From NCBI GenBank assembly GCA_004297625.1, contig SCTY01000026.1, positions 1-64,000 on the forward strand: DNA of 64,000 nucleotides. The letters are read 5' to 3'. Shown here piece after piece: positions 34,689 through 46,054 of this stretch. The notes beneath the pieces were generated by a model. The model was not told the origin of the DNA, searched no databases, and was given only the letters and a program-made list of their open reading frames with translations. This DNA comes from Betaproteobacteria bacterium (GTDB lineage: Bacteria; Pseudomonadota; Gammaproteobacteria; Burkholderiales; SG8-39). The translations under genes and the position numbers were made by a program. The first letter of the stretch is position 1. Each line of letters begins with the position of its first letter.

Positions 34689-35605
34689 CGCCGGGCCGTG
34701 TCGGGAAGCGTGATGCGGCGGAACACCTCGTCGAGCTCGCCGCGCTCGCTGTACATGCCTTCGACCTTCCAGCCGTAGTGGTTGACGAGCTCGACCACTT
34801 CCTGCGCGAGCTGAGCGGCCTTGGCCTTGTCGCGCGGATAGATCCGGAAACCGCCGTTCAGCTTCTCGACGCGGCCGAGCGTCGAGAGCCGCTCCTCGGT
34901 CGCCCCGCGCGCGGCGAGCGTCACCGCGCCGCAGAGCTCCGACATGCCGCGCAGCTGCTCCGGGGTGCCGTTCACCACGATGCGGCCGCGGTCGATGATG
35001 ATCGCGCGCGTGCAGGCCGCGTCCACCTCCTCGAGGATGTGGGTCGAGAACACGATCGCCTTGTTGTGGCCGAGCTCGCGGATGAGATTTCTCACCTCGT
35101 GCTTCTGGTTGGGATCGAGGCCGTCGGTGGGCTCGTCCATGATGAGGACGTCCGGATCGTGGATCAGCGCCTGGGCGAGGCAGGTGCGGTGCTTGTAGCC
35201 CTTGGAGAGCGTTTCGATCGACTGGTGCAGCACCGAGTCGAGAAAGCACAGCTCGATCACGTGGTTCACCGCTTTCTTGCGCGCAGAGCCCTCGAGGCCG
35301 CGCAACTCGGCGGCGAAGTTGAGGAATCCCCGCACCGACATGTCCGGATAGGCGGCGGCGTTCTCCGGCAGGTAGCCGATGAGGCGCTTCGCCTCGAGCG
35401 GCGACTCCATGACGTCGTAGCCGCCGACCTTCACGCGCCCGGAAGTGGGCGGCATGAAACCGGTGATCATGCGCATGGTGGTCGACTTGCCGGCGCCGTT
35501 GGGGCCGAGGAAGCCGAGCACCTCGCCGCGCTCGACGGCAAAGGAAACGCCGTCGACCGCGCGCTTGGCCCCGAAGGACTTCACAAGGTTTTCGATCTGG
35601 ATCAT
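34685..35605 (-). CDS. ABC exporter ATP-binding protein, GldA-like
   Basis: 306 residues. Walker A GPNGAGKST, Q-loop GYLPENAA, a degenerate signature loop (LSKGYKHR in place of LSGGQ), Walker B VLIMDEPTDGLDP and H-loop STHILEEV are all identifiable, as in GldA/CcmA-type ATPases. The C-terminal region of about 80 residues is the usual regulatory extension. It heads a four-gene minus-strand operon (ATPase, permease, GldG-like, DUF4340). The 115 bases upstream show no certain promoter. Confidence 0.88.
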   Translation of the reverse strand: MIQIENLVKSFGAKRAVDGVSFAVERGEVLGFLGPNGAGKSTTMRMITGFMPPTSGRVKVGGYDVMESPLEAKRLIGYLPENAAAYPDMSVRGFLNFAAELRGLEGSARKKAVNHVIELCFLDSVLHQSIETLSKGYKHRTCLAQALIHDPDVLIMDEPTDGLDPNQKHEVRNLIRELGHNKAIVFSTHILEEVDAACTRAIIIDRGRIVVNGTPEQLRGMSELCGAVTLAARGATEERLSTLGRVEKLNGGFRIYPRDKAKAAQLAQEVVELVNHYGWKVEGMYSERGELDEVFRRITLPDTARR

Positions 35606-35720
35606 GGTTGCGCGATTGGGGAGCGTGCCCTCAGACTTCAGGAGGGGCGGATTATCGCCGAATTTTCAAGGCTAGAATTCCCCTCGCAGCTTACAAATCC
35701 TTAAGGGAGCTTATCCTGCG

Positions 35721-36179
35721 TCAGAAGCGGCGCGCTTCCGACAGATGACGCCTCCAATAAGAGGAGCGCAGCTCGTCGGTGCGCACGTATTTTCCCGAGG
35801 AAGGCGCGTGCACGAACCTGCCGCCGCCGAGGTAGATGCCGACGTGCGAGCTCTTCTTGCCTTCCTGGTCGAAAAACAGCAGATCGCCGTGCCGCAGCTC
35901 CGAGAGCGCCACGGGCGAGGAGGCCCGCAGCTGATCCTCGGTGCGGCGCGGCAGGCGGATGCCGACCTGGCGGTAGCTGAAATACACCAGCCCGCTGCAG
36001 TCGAAGCCGCTCGAGGGGTTCGAGCCGCCGAAGCGGTACGGCCGTCCCACCATCTTCGCCGCCTGCTCGGCGGCGCGCTGCGCCGCGTCGGCCGCAACTT
36101 CGACGCGCTCGACGCGCGGGGCGCCCGCGCATCCCGCGAGTCCGATCGACACGCAAATCATCAATGAACGGCCGAGCAC
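35721..36179 (-). CDS. NlpC/P60 family lipoprotein (cell-wall peptidase)
   Basis: 152 residues. A short signal ends in the lipobox LAGC, followed by an NlpC/P60 domain with the catalytic Cys in FDCSGLV, His in SSHVGIYLG and a polar third residue near RFVHAPSSG. These enzymes cut peptidoglycan stem peptides. The GTG at 36177-36179 is taken as the start because it supplies the positive charge before the signal core (MLGRSLMICVSIGLAGC); an ATG six codons in would leave no basic residue. TATCCT lies 7 bases upstream, with no Shine-Dalgarno. Confidence 0.82.
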   Translation of the reverse strand: MLGRSLMICVSIGLAGCAGAPRVERVEVAADAAQRAAEQAAKMVGRPYRFGGSNPSSGFDCSGLVYFSYRQVGIRLPRRTEDQLRASSPVALSELRHGDLLFFDQEGKKSSHVGIYLGGGRFVHAPSSGKYVRTDELRSSYWRRHLSEARRF

Positions 36180-36185
36180 GGCCGA

Positions 36186-36192
36186 TAGGATA
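36186..36192. promoter_or_regulatory. Overlapping divergent -10-like boxes (NlpC/P60 and amine oxidase genes)
   Basis: TAGGATA reads as TAGGAT toward the plus-strand TTG start (8 bases away) and TATCCT toward the minus-strand GTG start (7 bases away). Matches to TATAAT are moderate, so this is weaker than the similar arrangements at 4734 and 12253. Confidence 0.35.
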
Positions 36193-36199
36193 GCGGGAC

Positions 36200-37438
36200 T
36201 TGGCGGAACGCGCTTTCGATGTCCTGGTGATCGGTGCGGGTGCGGCCGGACTGGCCGCCGCCGAGGCGCTCACGCGCGCCGGCCGCTCGGTCCTGGTTCT
36301 CGAAGCGCGCGCGCGCATCGGCGGCCGGGTTTGGACACGCAGCATGCCGGGCCTCGACGTGCCGATCGAGCTCGGCGCCGAGTTCATCCACGGCGCCGCC
36401 GAGACGACGTTCGCTCTGCTCGAGAGAGCCGGAATGCGATGGATCGCTGGCGCGCGCACACAGCGCTACGCCGCGCGCGGCCGCCTGCGCGAGGTGGACT
36501 CGTTTGCGCTTGCGCAGAAGGCGATGAAGGATCGCTCGCCGCTGCGCGAACGCGACCTTTCCTTCGAGGATTATCTTGCGCGGCGGCGGCTCGATGCCCG
36601 CACCCGGGTCTTCGCCCGCATGATGGTCGAGGGCTTCGATGCCGCCGATCCGCGGCGCGCGAGCGCACGAGCGATCGCCGAAGAATGGGGCGACGGCGAT
36701 GCGCTCCTCGGCGCCCAGCCGCGCCTGCGCGCGGGCTACGGGCCGGCGCTCGAATGGCTCGCGCGGCGGGCCGTCGCGCGCGGCGCGCGGCTGCGCATGG
36801 ATTGCGTTGTACGAGAGATCCGATGGCGGCCCGGTCGCGTCGAAGTCACCGGAAAAGGTTTCCAGTTCAAAGGCAAAAAAGCGATCGTGACATTGCCGCT
36901 CGGCGTCCTTCAGTCGCAAGCAGTGCAGTTCAACCCAAAGCTGGGAAAGGAGAACTGCCTGAAACTGCTGGCCTCCGGGCCCGTGATCAAGGCGGCGCTC
37001 AGGTTCCCGAGCGTGTTCTGGGATCGTAGCGTCGCTTTTTTTCACTCCCCGGGCGCCGCGTTTCCGACTTTCTGGACGCCGCTTCCCGCGCGCGTGCCGT
37101 TGCTCATCGCCTGGGCCGGCGGCCCGAAGGCCGATCGCCTGTCGGGTTTTCCAATGAAAAAAGTGACGGCGGCAATGCTGGCGAGTCTTGGGACGACCTT
37201 TGGGAAAGTGGAGGAGCCGGATCAGATCTACGTGCACGACTGGAAAAGCGACCCGTTCGCGCGCGGCGCTTATAGCTACGTGCTCGTGAATGGAGGGGAT
37301 GCGCGCCGTCGGCTCGCCGCGCCGCTGAAGGACACGCTGTACTTCGCCGGCGAGGCCACCAACCTGGAAGGCGAGTCGGGAACCGTCTCGGGCGCCTTGC
37401 AAACCGGGCAGCGCGCCGCGCGGGAAGCGCTGCGATAG
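36200..37438 (+). CDS. Flavin-containing amine oxidase
   Basis: 412 residues. The N-terminal dinucleotide fold is complete (VLVIGAGAAGLAAAEAL, then VLEARARIGGRVWT), as in monoamine and polyamine oxidases and related FAD enzymes. The C-terminal FAD segment reads LYFAGEATNLEGESGTVSGALQTG. A Lys in the substrate domain that is usual in amine oxidases could be that in VIKAALRF. The start is a TTG without a clear Shine-Dalgarno. It precedes the AcnX genes by 9 bases. Substrate unknown; polyamines are possible given the family but not shown. Confidence 0.82.
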   Translation: MAERAFDVLVIGAGAAGLAAAEALTRAGRSVLVLEARARIGGRVWTRSMPGLDVPIELGAEFIHGAAETTFALLERAGMRWIAGARTQRYAARGRLREVDSFALAQKAMKDRSPLRERDLSFEDYLARRRLDARTRVFARMMVEGFDAADPRRASARAIAEEWGDGDALLGAQPRLRAGYGPALEWLARRAVARGARLRMDCVVREIRWRPGRVEVTGKGFQFKGKKAIVTLPLGVLQSQAVQFNPKLGKENCLKLLASGPVIKAALRFPSVFWDRSVAFFHSPGAAFPTFWTPLPARVPLLIAWAGGPKADRLSGFPMKKVTAAMLASLGTTFGKVEEPDQIYVHDWKSDPFARGAYSYVLVNGGDARRRLAAPLKDTLYFAGEATNLEGESGTVSGALQTGQRAAREALR

Positions 37439-37447
37439 TCGATTAAG

Positions 37448-38677
37448 ATGGCGCGGATGAAGCTGAACGCTCTCGAGCGCGCGATGCGCGCGGGCGAGCT
37501 CGGGCGCGCGCCGCAAATTGCGCTCGAGCACCAGTCGAAGGTAGGCGAGTTCTTCGGCGCCGCCGATTTCGTCGAGGTGACCCAGGCGCACGTCATGGCC
37601 GACACCGAAAGCCTCGGCGAGTCGGGCGTCGCGTGGCTCGAATCGCTCGCGCGCGAAGACGGCGGGCGGGCGAGGGTGAGAGTGGCCACGATCACCGATC
37701 CGCGCGGCACCGATTTTGCGAAAGCCGGCGTCCTCAAGCAGGCGGGCTGGATGCTCCAGCTCGAGCGCCGCGCGATCGATGCGTTGGTCCGGCTCGGCGT
37801 TTCCATGACCGATACCTGCATCAACTACCAGACGATCCAGGCGCCGACGCAGGGCGAAAGCGTCGCGTTCGGCGACACCGGGGTCGTGATCTACGCCAAT
37901 TCGGTGTGCGGCGCGCGCTCGAACTACGAGGGCGGGCCGTCGGCACTCGCCGCCGGCCTTACCGGGCGCACGCCGCGCTACGGCTTTCACCTGGATTCGC
38001 AGCGTCGGGCGACGTTACGGGTAAAAGTCACCTCCATTCCCAAGAGCTTGAACGACTGGGGCGCCCTCGGCGGCGTCATCGGACGGCTCGCGGGCAACTA
38101 CTGGGCGGTGCCGTTCATCGAAGGCCTGGAAGACAGCCGGCCCGGCTCGGATGCGCTCAAGCATTTCGGCGCCGCCATGGCGAGCTTTGGCTCGGTGGCG
38201 ATGTTCCAGCTGCCCGGCATCACGCCTGATGCAGACGCCGGGAAGCTCCGGGTGGCGCACCGCGTGGGCCAGGCTGAAGTCAAAGCCTTGCAGCAGCGCT
38301 ATTCGCCGGACGGCGAGATCGACGTCGTGGTTTTTTCGGCGCCGCAGCTCAGCCTCTACGAGCTGCGCGCGCTCGCCGAGCTGTGCGACGGAAAACGCTT
38401 CGTGAAGCCATTGCTCGCCGTCACCAGCCCGCAGGTCAAGCCCGACGCCGACCGCTTCGGTTTCACCCGGCGCATCGAGGACGCGGGCGGCCATGTGCTC
38501 GCCGGCATGTGCTTCTACCAGTCGTACGCGCGCGAGATCGCCGAGGCGAACGGCTGGAAGCGGCTCGCGACCAACAGCGCCAAGATGGTGAATATTCTCG
38601 GCGGCTACGGCTACGCGCCGGTGCTCGCGTCCATGGAGCGCTGCGTGGAGGCCGCGGAATCGGGTCGTTTGAAATGA
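37448..38677 (+). CDS. Aconitase X (AcnX) large subunit
   Basis: 409 residues of the DUF521/aconitase X catalytic family. Recognisable blocks are SVCGARSNYEGGPSALAAGLTG (around residues 157-178, including a cluster Cys) and TNSAKMVNILGGYG near the C-terminus. Known AcnX enzymes are mevalonate-5-phosphate dehydratase in archaea and cis-3-hydroxy-L-proline dehydratase in bacteria; in proteobacteria the second is more likely by precedent. The small subunit gene overlaps its stop (ATGA), as expected for the two-chain form. Confidence 0.85.
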   Translation: MARMKLNALERAMRAGELGRAPQIALEHQSKVGEFFGAADFVEVTQAHVMADTESLGESGVAWLESLAREDGGRARVRVATITDPRGTDFAKAGVLKQAGWMLQLERRAIDALVRLGVSMTDTCINYQTIQAPTQGESVAFGDTGVVIYANSVCGARSNYEGGPSALAAGLTGRTPRYGFHLDSQRRATLRVKVTSIPKSLNDWGALGGVIGRLAGNYWAVPFIEGLEDSRPGSDALKHFGAAMASFGSVAMFQLPGITPDADAGKLRVAHRVGQAEVKALQQRYSPDGEIDVVVFSAPQLSLYELRALAELCDGKRFVKPLLAVTSPQVKPDADRFGFTRRIEDAGGHVLAGMCFYQSYAREIAEANGWKRLATNSAKMVNILGGYGYAPVLASMERCVEAAESGRLK

Positions 38678-39075
38678 AGAAACTTGTTTTTCGCCAGGCC
38701 ATGGGCGCACGCGTGCGCGGCGAGGCGCTCGTCGCCCACGACGGCTTTTCCGCGCGCTACGACCTCGATCGCACCGCGGGGAAATTCTCGCGGCCGACGC
38801 ACAAGCTCGCCGGCCAGTCCTATGCCGGCAAGATCCTCGTGCTCGACACCGCCAAGGGCGGCGTGGCGAGCGCGTGGATGCTGCGCGAGATGGCCGCGCG
38901 CGGCGTCGTGCCGCTCGCGCTCGTCTTCAACAGCGTGAACCCGATTCTCGTGCAGGGCGCCGCGTTTGCCGATATCACCATGCTCGCCGGCTTCGACGGC
39001 GACATCACCGCCAACGTGCCGCATCGCGCGGTCGTGGAGATCGATCCCCAAAAGCGATTGCTGAGGCTCTTATGA
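38674..39075 (+). CDS. Aconitase X (AcnX) small subunit
   Basis: 133 residues of the DUF126 swivelling-domain family, with GFSARYDLDRTAGKFSRP and GGVASAWMLREMA. It closes over the active site of the large subunit encoded just upstream. A Ser/Thr-rich helix start that binds the substrate carboxylate in aconitases may be GKFSRPTH. It overlaps both neighbours by four bases, so large subunit, small subunit and sulfatase are translated as a unit. Confidence 0.85.
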   Translation: MKKLVFRQAMGARVRGEALVAHDGFSARYDLDRTAGKFSRPTHKLAGQSYAGKILVLDTAKGGVASAWMLREMAARGVVPLALVFNSVNPILVQGAAFADITMLAGFDGDITANVPHRAVVEIDPQKRLLRLL

Positions 39076-40456
39076 CCAAGAAAAAGCCGAATCTGCTCGT
39101 CATCCTCATCGACGACCTGCGCTACGACGAGTTCGGCGCGGGCGGGCATCCGTACATGAAGACCCCGCACATCGACCGCCTTGCGGCCGAGGGTGCGTTA
39201 TTCGAGCGCGCTTTCCACACCACGCCGATCTGCTCGCCGAACCGCGCCTCGATCATGACGGGACAGTACGCGAGCCGGCACGGCGTGATCGACAACGTCG
39301 CGCGCGACGCGCTGAGCCACGGCCTGCCGAACTATCACCTCGAGCTGCAGCGGCTGGGCTACGAGACCGCGCACGTCGGCAAGTGGCACATGGGCAACGA
39401 CGGCAAGCCGCGGCCGGGCTACGACTATTGGGTGAGCTTCGACGGCCATGGGCGCATCCTGAATCCGAAGCTGAACGAGAACGGCACGTACGTGCAGCAC
39501 GAGGGCTACATCACCGACATCCTGAACGACAAGGCGCTGAAGTTCCTCGACCAGAAGCGCTCCAAGCCCTGGGCGCTCTTCCTCGCGCACAAGGCGGTGC
39601 ACCCGGACGCCGAGCAGGCGGCCGACGGCACTCTGCATATGGGCGCGTTCGGCGGCTACATCCCGGCCGAGCGTCACAAAAAGCTCTACGAGGACGGGGT
39701 GTTTCCCAGGAAGCCGAACATGCTCGAGCCGGCGGCGGTCGTTAGAAGCAAGCCGGCGTGGGCAGACGCTTTCAAGCTGAAGGCGAGCGAGCACTCCCAG
39801 GCGCTGCTGAAGGCAATCCAGGCGGGCACGCAGGACGAGATCCGGAGCCGCGCGCGCATGATGGCTTCGGTGGACGAGGGCGTCGGCATGATCCTCGAGT
39901 CGCTGGAGCGCAGCGGCCAGCTCGACGACACGGCGATCATCTTCCTCGGCGACAACGGCTACTTCTTCGGCGAGCACGGACTCGGGCCCGAGCGGCGCTT
40001 CGCGTACGAGGAGGGCATCCGCTCCCCGTTCGTGGTCCGCTTTCCCCGCAAAGTAAAACCGAATACCCGAATCAAGGATCTCGTCATCTGTCAGGACATT
40101 GCGCCGACCTTCATCGAGCTCGCCGGCGGCAAGCCCGGGCCGCAGGTCCAGGGGCGCTCGCTGGTGCCGCTCTTCGCCGGCAAGCGCGCCGGATGGCGCA
40201 AGTCCATCCTCATCGAGTACTGGGCGGAAAACGCGATGCCCTGGCTCGTGGGCATGACCTACAAGGCCGTGCGCACCGACCGCTACAAGTACATCCGTTG
40301 GATCAACCGCAGCCGCGACGGCGAGCTCGACGAGCTCTACGACCTGGAGCGCGATCCTTACGAGCTGAAAAACCTGATGCGCAGCCCGGCGGCCCGCGCG
40401 ATGCGCGAGCGCCTGAAGAAAGAACTCAGCCGGCTGGTGAGCGCCGCGCTCGGCGT

Positions 40457-40460
<4 letters not shown>
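39072..40460 (+). CDS. Type I sulfatase
   Basis: 462 residues. The formylglycine motif CxPxR is present as CSPNRASIMTG (about residues 57-67), along with the N-terminal metal ligands in LIDDLRYDE and the C-terminal DNGYFFGEHG. It hydrolyses sulfate esters or related phosphonates after activation of the Cys by a formylglycine-generating enzyme, which is not in the window. No signal peptide is seen, so it is cytoplasmic. It overlaps the AcnX small subunit gene by four bases, an unusual partnership. Its stop shares CTAG with the convergent typA stop. Confidence 0.88.
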
Positions 40461-42274
<1,814 letters not shown>

Positions 42275-42376
42275 GAATCTGATTCCAAAATGAAAAAGGC
42301 CCGGCATTGTACGCGACTAATTGGTTAAAATCCCGTTTCCCCGAGTTCCAAACCCAACCTGCGTGTAATTCATTCC

Positions 42377-43402
42377 ATGGACAAGGTACTTCTTTCCAAG
42401 ACCGCGGCCGCCATGGTCGCCAAGGGCAAAGGCATCCTCGCCGCCGACGAGTCGAGCGGCACCTGCGAAAAGCGCTTCAAGTCGGTGGGCGTCGAATGCA
42501 CCGAAGAGAACCGCCGCGCCTACCGCAATCTCCTTTTCAGCACGGCAGGCGTCGAGCAATTCCTGTCCGGCGTGATCCTCTTCGACGAAACCGCGCGCCA
42601 GAAGGCGAACGACGGCGCGCCGATCCCGGAGTACCTCGCAGGCAAAGGCATCATCCCGGGTATCAAGGTCGACAAGGGCACCGTTCAGCTGCCGCTCGCG
42701 GCCGCCGGAGAGCTGGTCACCGAAGGCCTCGACGGGCTCGCCAAGCGCCTGGAGGAGTACTTCAAGATGGGCTGCCGCTTCGCCAAGTGGCGCGCCGTTA
42801 TCACGATCGGCGAGAACACGCCGTCGCACGCAGGTATCTACGCCAATGCTCACGTGCTTGCGCGCTACGCCGCCGCCTGCCAGGCGGCTTCGATCGTGCC
42901 GATGATCGAGCCCGAAGTCCTGCTCGACGGCAACCACACCGCCGAGCGCTCCGAGGAAGTGCACGAAGCCACCCTGCGCGCTACCTACGCCGCGCTCGCG
43001 GCGTACAACGTCCCGGTGGAGCACCTGATCCTCAAGACGAGCATGGTGGTGTCGGGCAAGGACAATCCCCGCCAGGCGGGCGTCGACGAGGTGGCCGAGC
43101 GCACCGTGAGAGTGCTCAAGCGCACCGTGCCGGCGGCGCAGCCCGGGATCGTTTTCCTCTCCGGCGGCCAGTCCGACGAGGCGGCCACGGCGCACCTCAA
43201 CGCCATGGCGGCGATGAAGAACCTGCCCTGGCCGCTCACCTTCTCCTACTCGCGCGCGCTGCAGAACCCGGCGCTCAAGACCTGGAAAGGGCAGGCCGGA
43301 AATGTCGCCGCGGCGCAGAAGGCGTTCCACCACCGCGCCCACATGAACGGCCTCGCTTGCCAGGGCAAGTGGAAGCAGGAGCTCGAAAGACAGGCCGCCT
43401 GA
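42377..43402 (+). CDS. fba: Fructose-bisphosphate aldolase, class I
   Basis: 341 residues of the eukaryotic-type class I aldolase: [10 protein letters not shown] near the N-terminus, a Lys in the [11 protein letters not shown] strand, and the Schiff-base Lys in HLILKTSMV (about residue 220). It cleaves or forms fructose 1,6-bisphosphate without a metal. It sits immediately before purC, where betaproteobacteria usually carry a class II (zinc) fba, so it may be a replacement. TGTAAT ends 7 bases before the ATG, with no Shine-Dalgarno. Its stop overlaps the purC start (TGATG). Confidence 0.92.
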   Translation: MDKVLLSKTAAAMVAKGKGILAADESSGTCEKRFKSVGVECTEENRRAYRNLLFSTAGVEQFLSGVILFDETARQKANDGAPIPEYLAGKGIIPGIKVDKGTVQLPLAAAGELVTEGLDGLAKRLEEYFKMGCRFAKWRAVITIGENTPSHAGIYANAHVLARYAAACQAASIVPMIEPEVLLDGNHTAERSEEVHEATLRATYAALAAYNVPVEHLILKTSMVVSGKDNPRQAGVDEVAERTVRVLKRTVPAAQPGIVFLSGGQSDEAATAHLNAMAAMKNLPWPLTFSYSRALQNPALKTWKGQAGNVAAAQKAFHHRAHMNGLACQGKWKQELERQAA

Positions 43403-44286
43403 TGGCTTTGTTTGAATCACAAATAAAGTCTTTGCCCCGTATCGGCAAAGGCAAGGTGCGCGACATCTACGCCGTCGGCGAGGACAAGATGCTGATCGTC
43501 GTGAGCGATCGCCTGTCGGCCTTCGATGTGGTGATGTCGGACCCCATCCCCGACAAGGGCCGGGTGCTCAACGAGATGGCCGCCTTCTGGTTCGAGCGCC
43601 TCGGCCACGTCGTTCCCAATCAGCTCACGGGCATCGATCCCGAAACGGTGGTGGCGCCCGAAGAGCGGCCGCAGGTTCGCGGCCGCTCGATGGTGGTGAA
43701 GAAGCTGAAGCCGCTGCCGATCGAGGCGGTGGTGCGCGGCTACCTCATCGGCTCCGGATGGAAGGACTACCAGAAGAGCGGAAAGATCTGCGGCATCGAG
43801 CTGCCCAAGGGGCTGCAGCAGGCGCAGAAGCTGCCCGAGCCGATCTTCACGCCGGCGACCAAGGCCGCGAGCGGGCATGACGAGAACATCACTTTCGCGC
43901 AGTGCGAGAAGCTGATCGGCGCCGAGCTCGCCGCCAAGGTGCGCGACACCGCCGTGCGCCTCTACAAGGAGGCGGCCGGGTACGCGGCGCAGCGCGGCAT
44001 CATCATCGCCGACACCAAGTTTGAGTTTGGTTTGGACAAGGACAACAACCTCGTGCTGATCGACGAGGTGCTCACCGCCGACTCGTCGCGCTTCTGGCCG
44101 GCCGATTCGTACCAGGTAGGCATCTCGCCGCCTTCGTTCGACAAGCAGTACGTGCGCGACTACCTCGAGACGCTCGACTGGAACAAGGAGCCGCCGGCGC
44201 CGAAGCTGCCGCACGACGTGATCGAGCGCACGTCCGAGAAATACCGCGAAGCGCTGCAGCGCCTGACGGGAAAGAAGCTCTCATGA
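43402..44286 (+). CDS. purC: Phosphoribosylaminoimidazole-succinocarboxamide synthase (SAICAR synthetase)
   Basis: 294 residues, full length. It has GKGKVRDIY, the ATP-grasp-like core with [14 protein letters not shown], and the C-terminal [27 protein letters not shown]. It joins CAIR and aspartate in purine synthesis. Its ATG overlaps the fba stop, and its own stop overlaps purE, so the three genes form a tight operon. Confidence 0.95.
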   Translation: MALFESQIKSLPRIGKGKVRDIYAVGEDKMLIVVSDRLSAFDVVMSDPIPDKGRVLNEMAAFWFERLGHVVPNQLTGIDPETVVAPEERPQVRGRSMVVKKLKPLPIEAVVRGYLIGSGWKDYQKSGKICGIELPKGLQQAQKLPEPIFTPATKAASGHDENITFAQCEKLIGAELAAKVRDTAVRLYKEAAGYAAQRGIIIADTKFEFGLDKDNNLVLIDEVLTADSSRFWPADSYQVGISPPSFDKQYVRDYLETLDWNKEPPAPKLPHDVIERTSEKYREALQRLTGKKLS

Positions 44287-44762
44287 TCGGCATCGTCATG
44301 GGCTCGACCTCCGATTGGGAGACGATGAAGGCGGCGGCAAAGATGCTGCAGGAGTTCGGCGTGCCGTACGAAGCGAAGGCGATGTCGGCGCACCGCACCC
44401 CGCACGCGGTGGCCGACTGGGCCTCGAATGCGCAGAAAAACGGCATGCAGGCGATCATCGCCGCGGCCGGCGGCGCCGCGCATCTCGCCGGCGTGGTCGC
44501 CGCGCATACCACGCTTCCGGTGCTCGGCGTGCCGATGCCTTCCAAGCACCTGCAGGGCCTCGATTCGCTGCTTTCCACGGTGCAGATGCCCAAGGGCATC
44601 CCGGTCGCGACCTTCGCCATCGGCGAGGCAGGCGCGGCGAACGCAGCGCTCTTCGCGGTCGCGCTGCTCGCCCTCTCCGACAAGAACCTCGACAAGAAGC
44701 TTTCGGAATTCCGCCGCAGGCAGACCGAGGCGGTCCTCAAGTCCGAGCCGCTGAAGCTGTGA
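44283..44762 (+). CDS. purE: 5-(carboxyamino)imidazole ribonucleotide mutase
   Basis: 159 residues with the PurE nucleotide motif [10 protein letters not shown], the catalytic-site AHRTP and [16 protein letters not shown]. This matches class I PurE, which rearranges N5-CAIR to CAIR and normally needs PurK to make N5-CAIR. purK is often the next gene in betaproteobacteria, but here tsaC follows directly, so purK must lie elsewhere or be missing. Overlaps: purC by four bases, tsaC by four (GTGA). Confidence 0.94.
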   Translation: MIGIVMGSTSDWETMKAAAKMLQEFGVPYEAKAMSAHRTPHAVADWASNAQKNGMQAIIAAAGGAAHLAGVVAAHTTLPVLGVPMPSKHLQGLDSLLSTVQMPKGIPVATFAIGEAGAANAALFAVALLALSDKNLDKKLSEFRRRQTEAVLKSEPLKL

Positions 44763-45694
44763 GCGACGAGGTCCGCAAGGCCGCGGACATCCTGCGCGCC
44801 GGCGGCCTTGTCGCCTTCCCTACAGAGACGGTGTACGGTCTGGGTGCCGATGCATCGAATCCCGCCGCCATGAAGAGGCTGTACGCGGTGAAGCGCCGGC
44901 CGGCGGATCATCCGGTGATCGTGCACTTCGCCTCTGCGAGCGAGGCTTTCGCCTGGGCGCGCGAAGTGCCGGCCGCGGCGAGGAAGCTCGCAGAGCGCTT
45001 CTGGCCCGGCCCGCTCACGCTGATCCTCAAGCGCTCGGCAAAGGCGCAGGATTTCGTCACCGGCGGGCAGGACGCAGTCGGTTTGCGGGTGCCGTCTCAT
45101 CCCGTTGCACGTCAGCTCCTAAAGAAATTCGCGGGCGGCATTGCGGCCCCTTCGGCGAACCGCTTCGGCTTGGTATCGCCCACCACCGCCGCGCACGTGC
45201 GCGAAGACCTCGGAGGCGACGTCGATCTCGTGCTCGAAGGCGGCCCGAGCGAAATCGGCATCGAGTCGACCCTCCTCGACCTCTCTGGCGCGCGGCCGGT
45301 GCTTCTGCGTCCAGGGCGCATCTCGAAATCGGAACTAGAAGAAGTCCTCGGCTTTCCGGTAGAGGAAAAAAACGAATCGAGTACAAGACATTCCGGAGGC
45401 CTCGAGCGCCACTACGCGCCGCGCATACCGGCGCGCATGGTGCCCGCCTACGACCTCGACAAGGAAATCGGCCGGCTGAAGGAGAGAGTGGCGGTGCTCG
45501 CGTTCTCGCGTCCGGACGAGCGCGTCGATTACTGGCTGCGCATGCCGCGCGATCCGCAGGCGTACGCGCAGAAGCTCTACGGCGCGCTGCGCGAGCTCGA
45601 TACCGCGGGCTGCGACGAGATTCTCGTCGAGGCGCCGCCCGATTCGCCCGAATGGGCGGCGGTGCGCGACCGCCTGCGCCGGGCCTGCGGCTAG
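44759..45694 (+). CDS. tsaC: L-threonylcarbamoyladenylate synthase, Sua5 type
   Basis: 311 residues. The YrdC/TsaC domain is at the N-terminus ([22 protein letters not shown] with the Lys/Arg that bind ATP and carbonate, [13 protein letters not shown]), and the extra C-terminal Sua5 domain starts near residue 210. It makes threonylcarbamoyl-AMP for the t6A modification of tRNA. The start is the GTG at 44759, overlapping the purE stop. Its TAG stop is part of the TAGAAT box before the next gene. Confidence 0.92.
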   Translation: MSDEVRKAADILRAGGLVAFPTETVYGLGADASNPAAMKRLYAVKRRPADHPVIVHFASASEAFAWAREVPAAARKLAERFWPGPLTLILKRSAKAQDFVTGGQDAVGLRVPSHPVARQLLKKFAGGIAAPSANRFGLVSPTTAAHVREDLGGDVDLVLEGGPSEIGIESTLLDLSGARPVLLRPGRISKSELEEVLGFPVEEKNESSTRHSGGLERHYAPRIPARMVPAYDLDKEIGRLKERVAVLAFSRPDERVDYWLRMPRDPQAYAQKLYGALRELDTAGCDEILVEAPPDSPEWAAVRDRLRRACG

Positions 45695-45703
45695 AATGCC
45701 CGC

Positions 45704-46054
45704 ATGAGGATTCTCCTCGTGCTGCTGCTCGCCGGCTGCTCGCACGTGACCATCGACGCAGCCTCGAACACCTCGACCGCCGGCGTGGCGGCGGCTCCGG
45801 GCACTGCGGTGACCGGCGGCGCGGCGAGCGTGCATGTCGAAAGCGCTTCGCTTGCGGCGCTGATCATCGCCGGGATGTTCATGGCGGCGGCGATGGAAGA
45901 CGCGCGCGAGCCGAGGCCGTTTCCGAGCTTTTCCACTTTTGCCGACTGGTTCCGCGGCACGCCGCGGCCCGAGATGAGCCCGGGGCGTCCGGTGAGCGAG
46001 CGCGATTGCACCAAGCCAATCGACGACTTGTCGGGCAACCTCAAGTGCCGCTAA
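45704..46054 (+). CDS. Small lipoprotein of unknown function
   Basis: 116 residues with a short signal and lipobox (MRILLVLLLAGC), then a Ser/Thr/Ala/Gly-rich stretch. A hydrophobic segment (SLAALIIAGMFMAAAM, about 49-64) and a C-terminal part with two Cys (RDCTKPIDDLSGNLKC) follow. No family recognised. TAGAAT ends six bases before the ATG, the G of its TAG being the last base of tsaC, which points to a leaderless transcript. The stop shares CTAA with the convergent phoD gene. Confidence 0.6.
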   Translation: MRILLVLLLAGCSHVTIDAASNTSTAGVAAAPGTAVTGGAASVHVESASLAALIIAGMFMAAAMEDAREPRPFPSFSTFADWFRGTPRPEMSPGRPVSERDCTKPIDDLSGNLKCR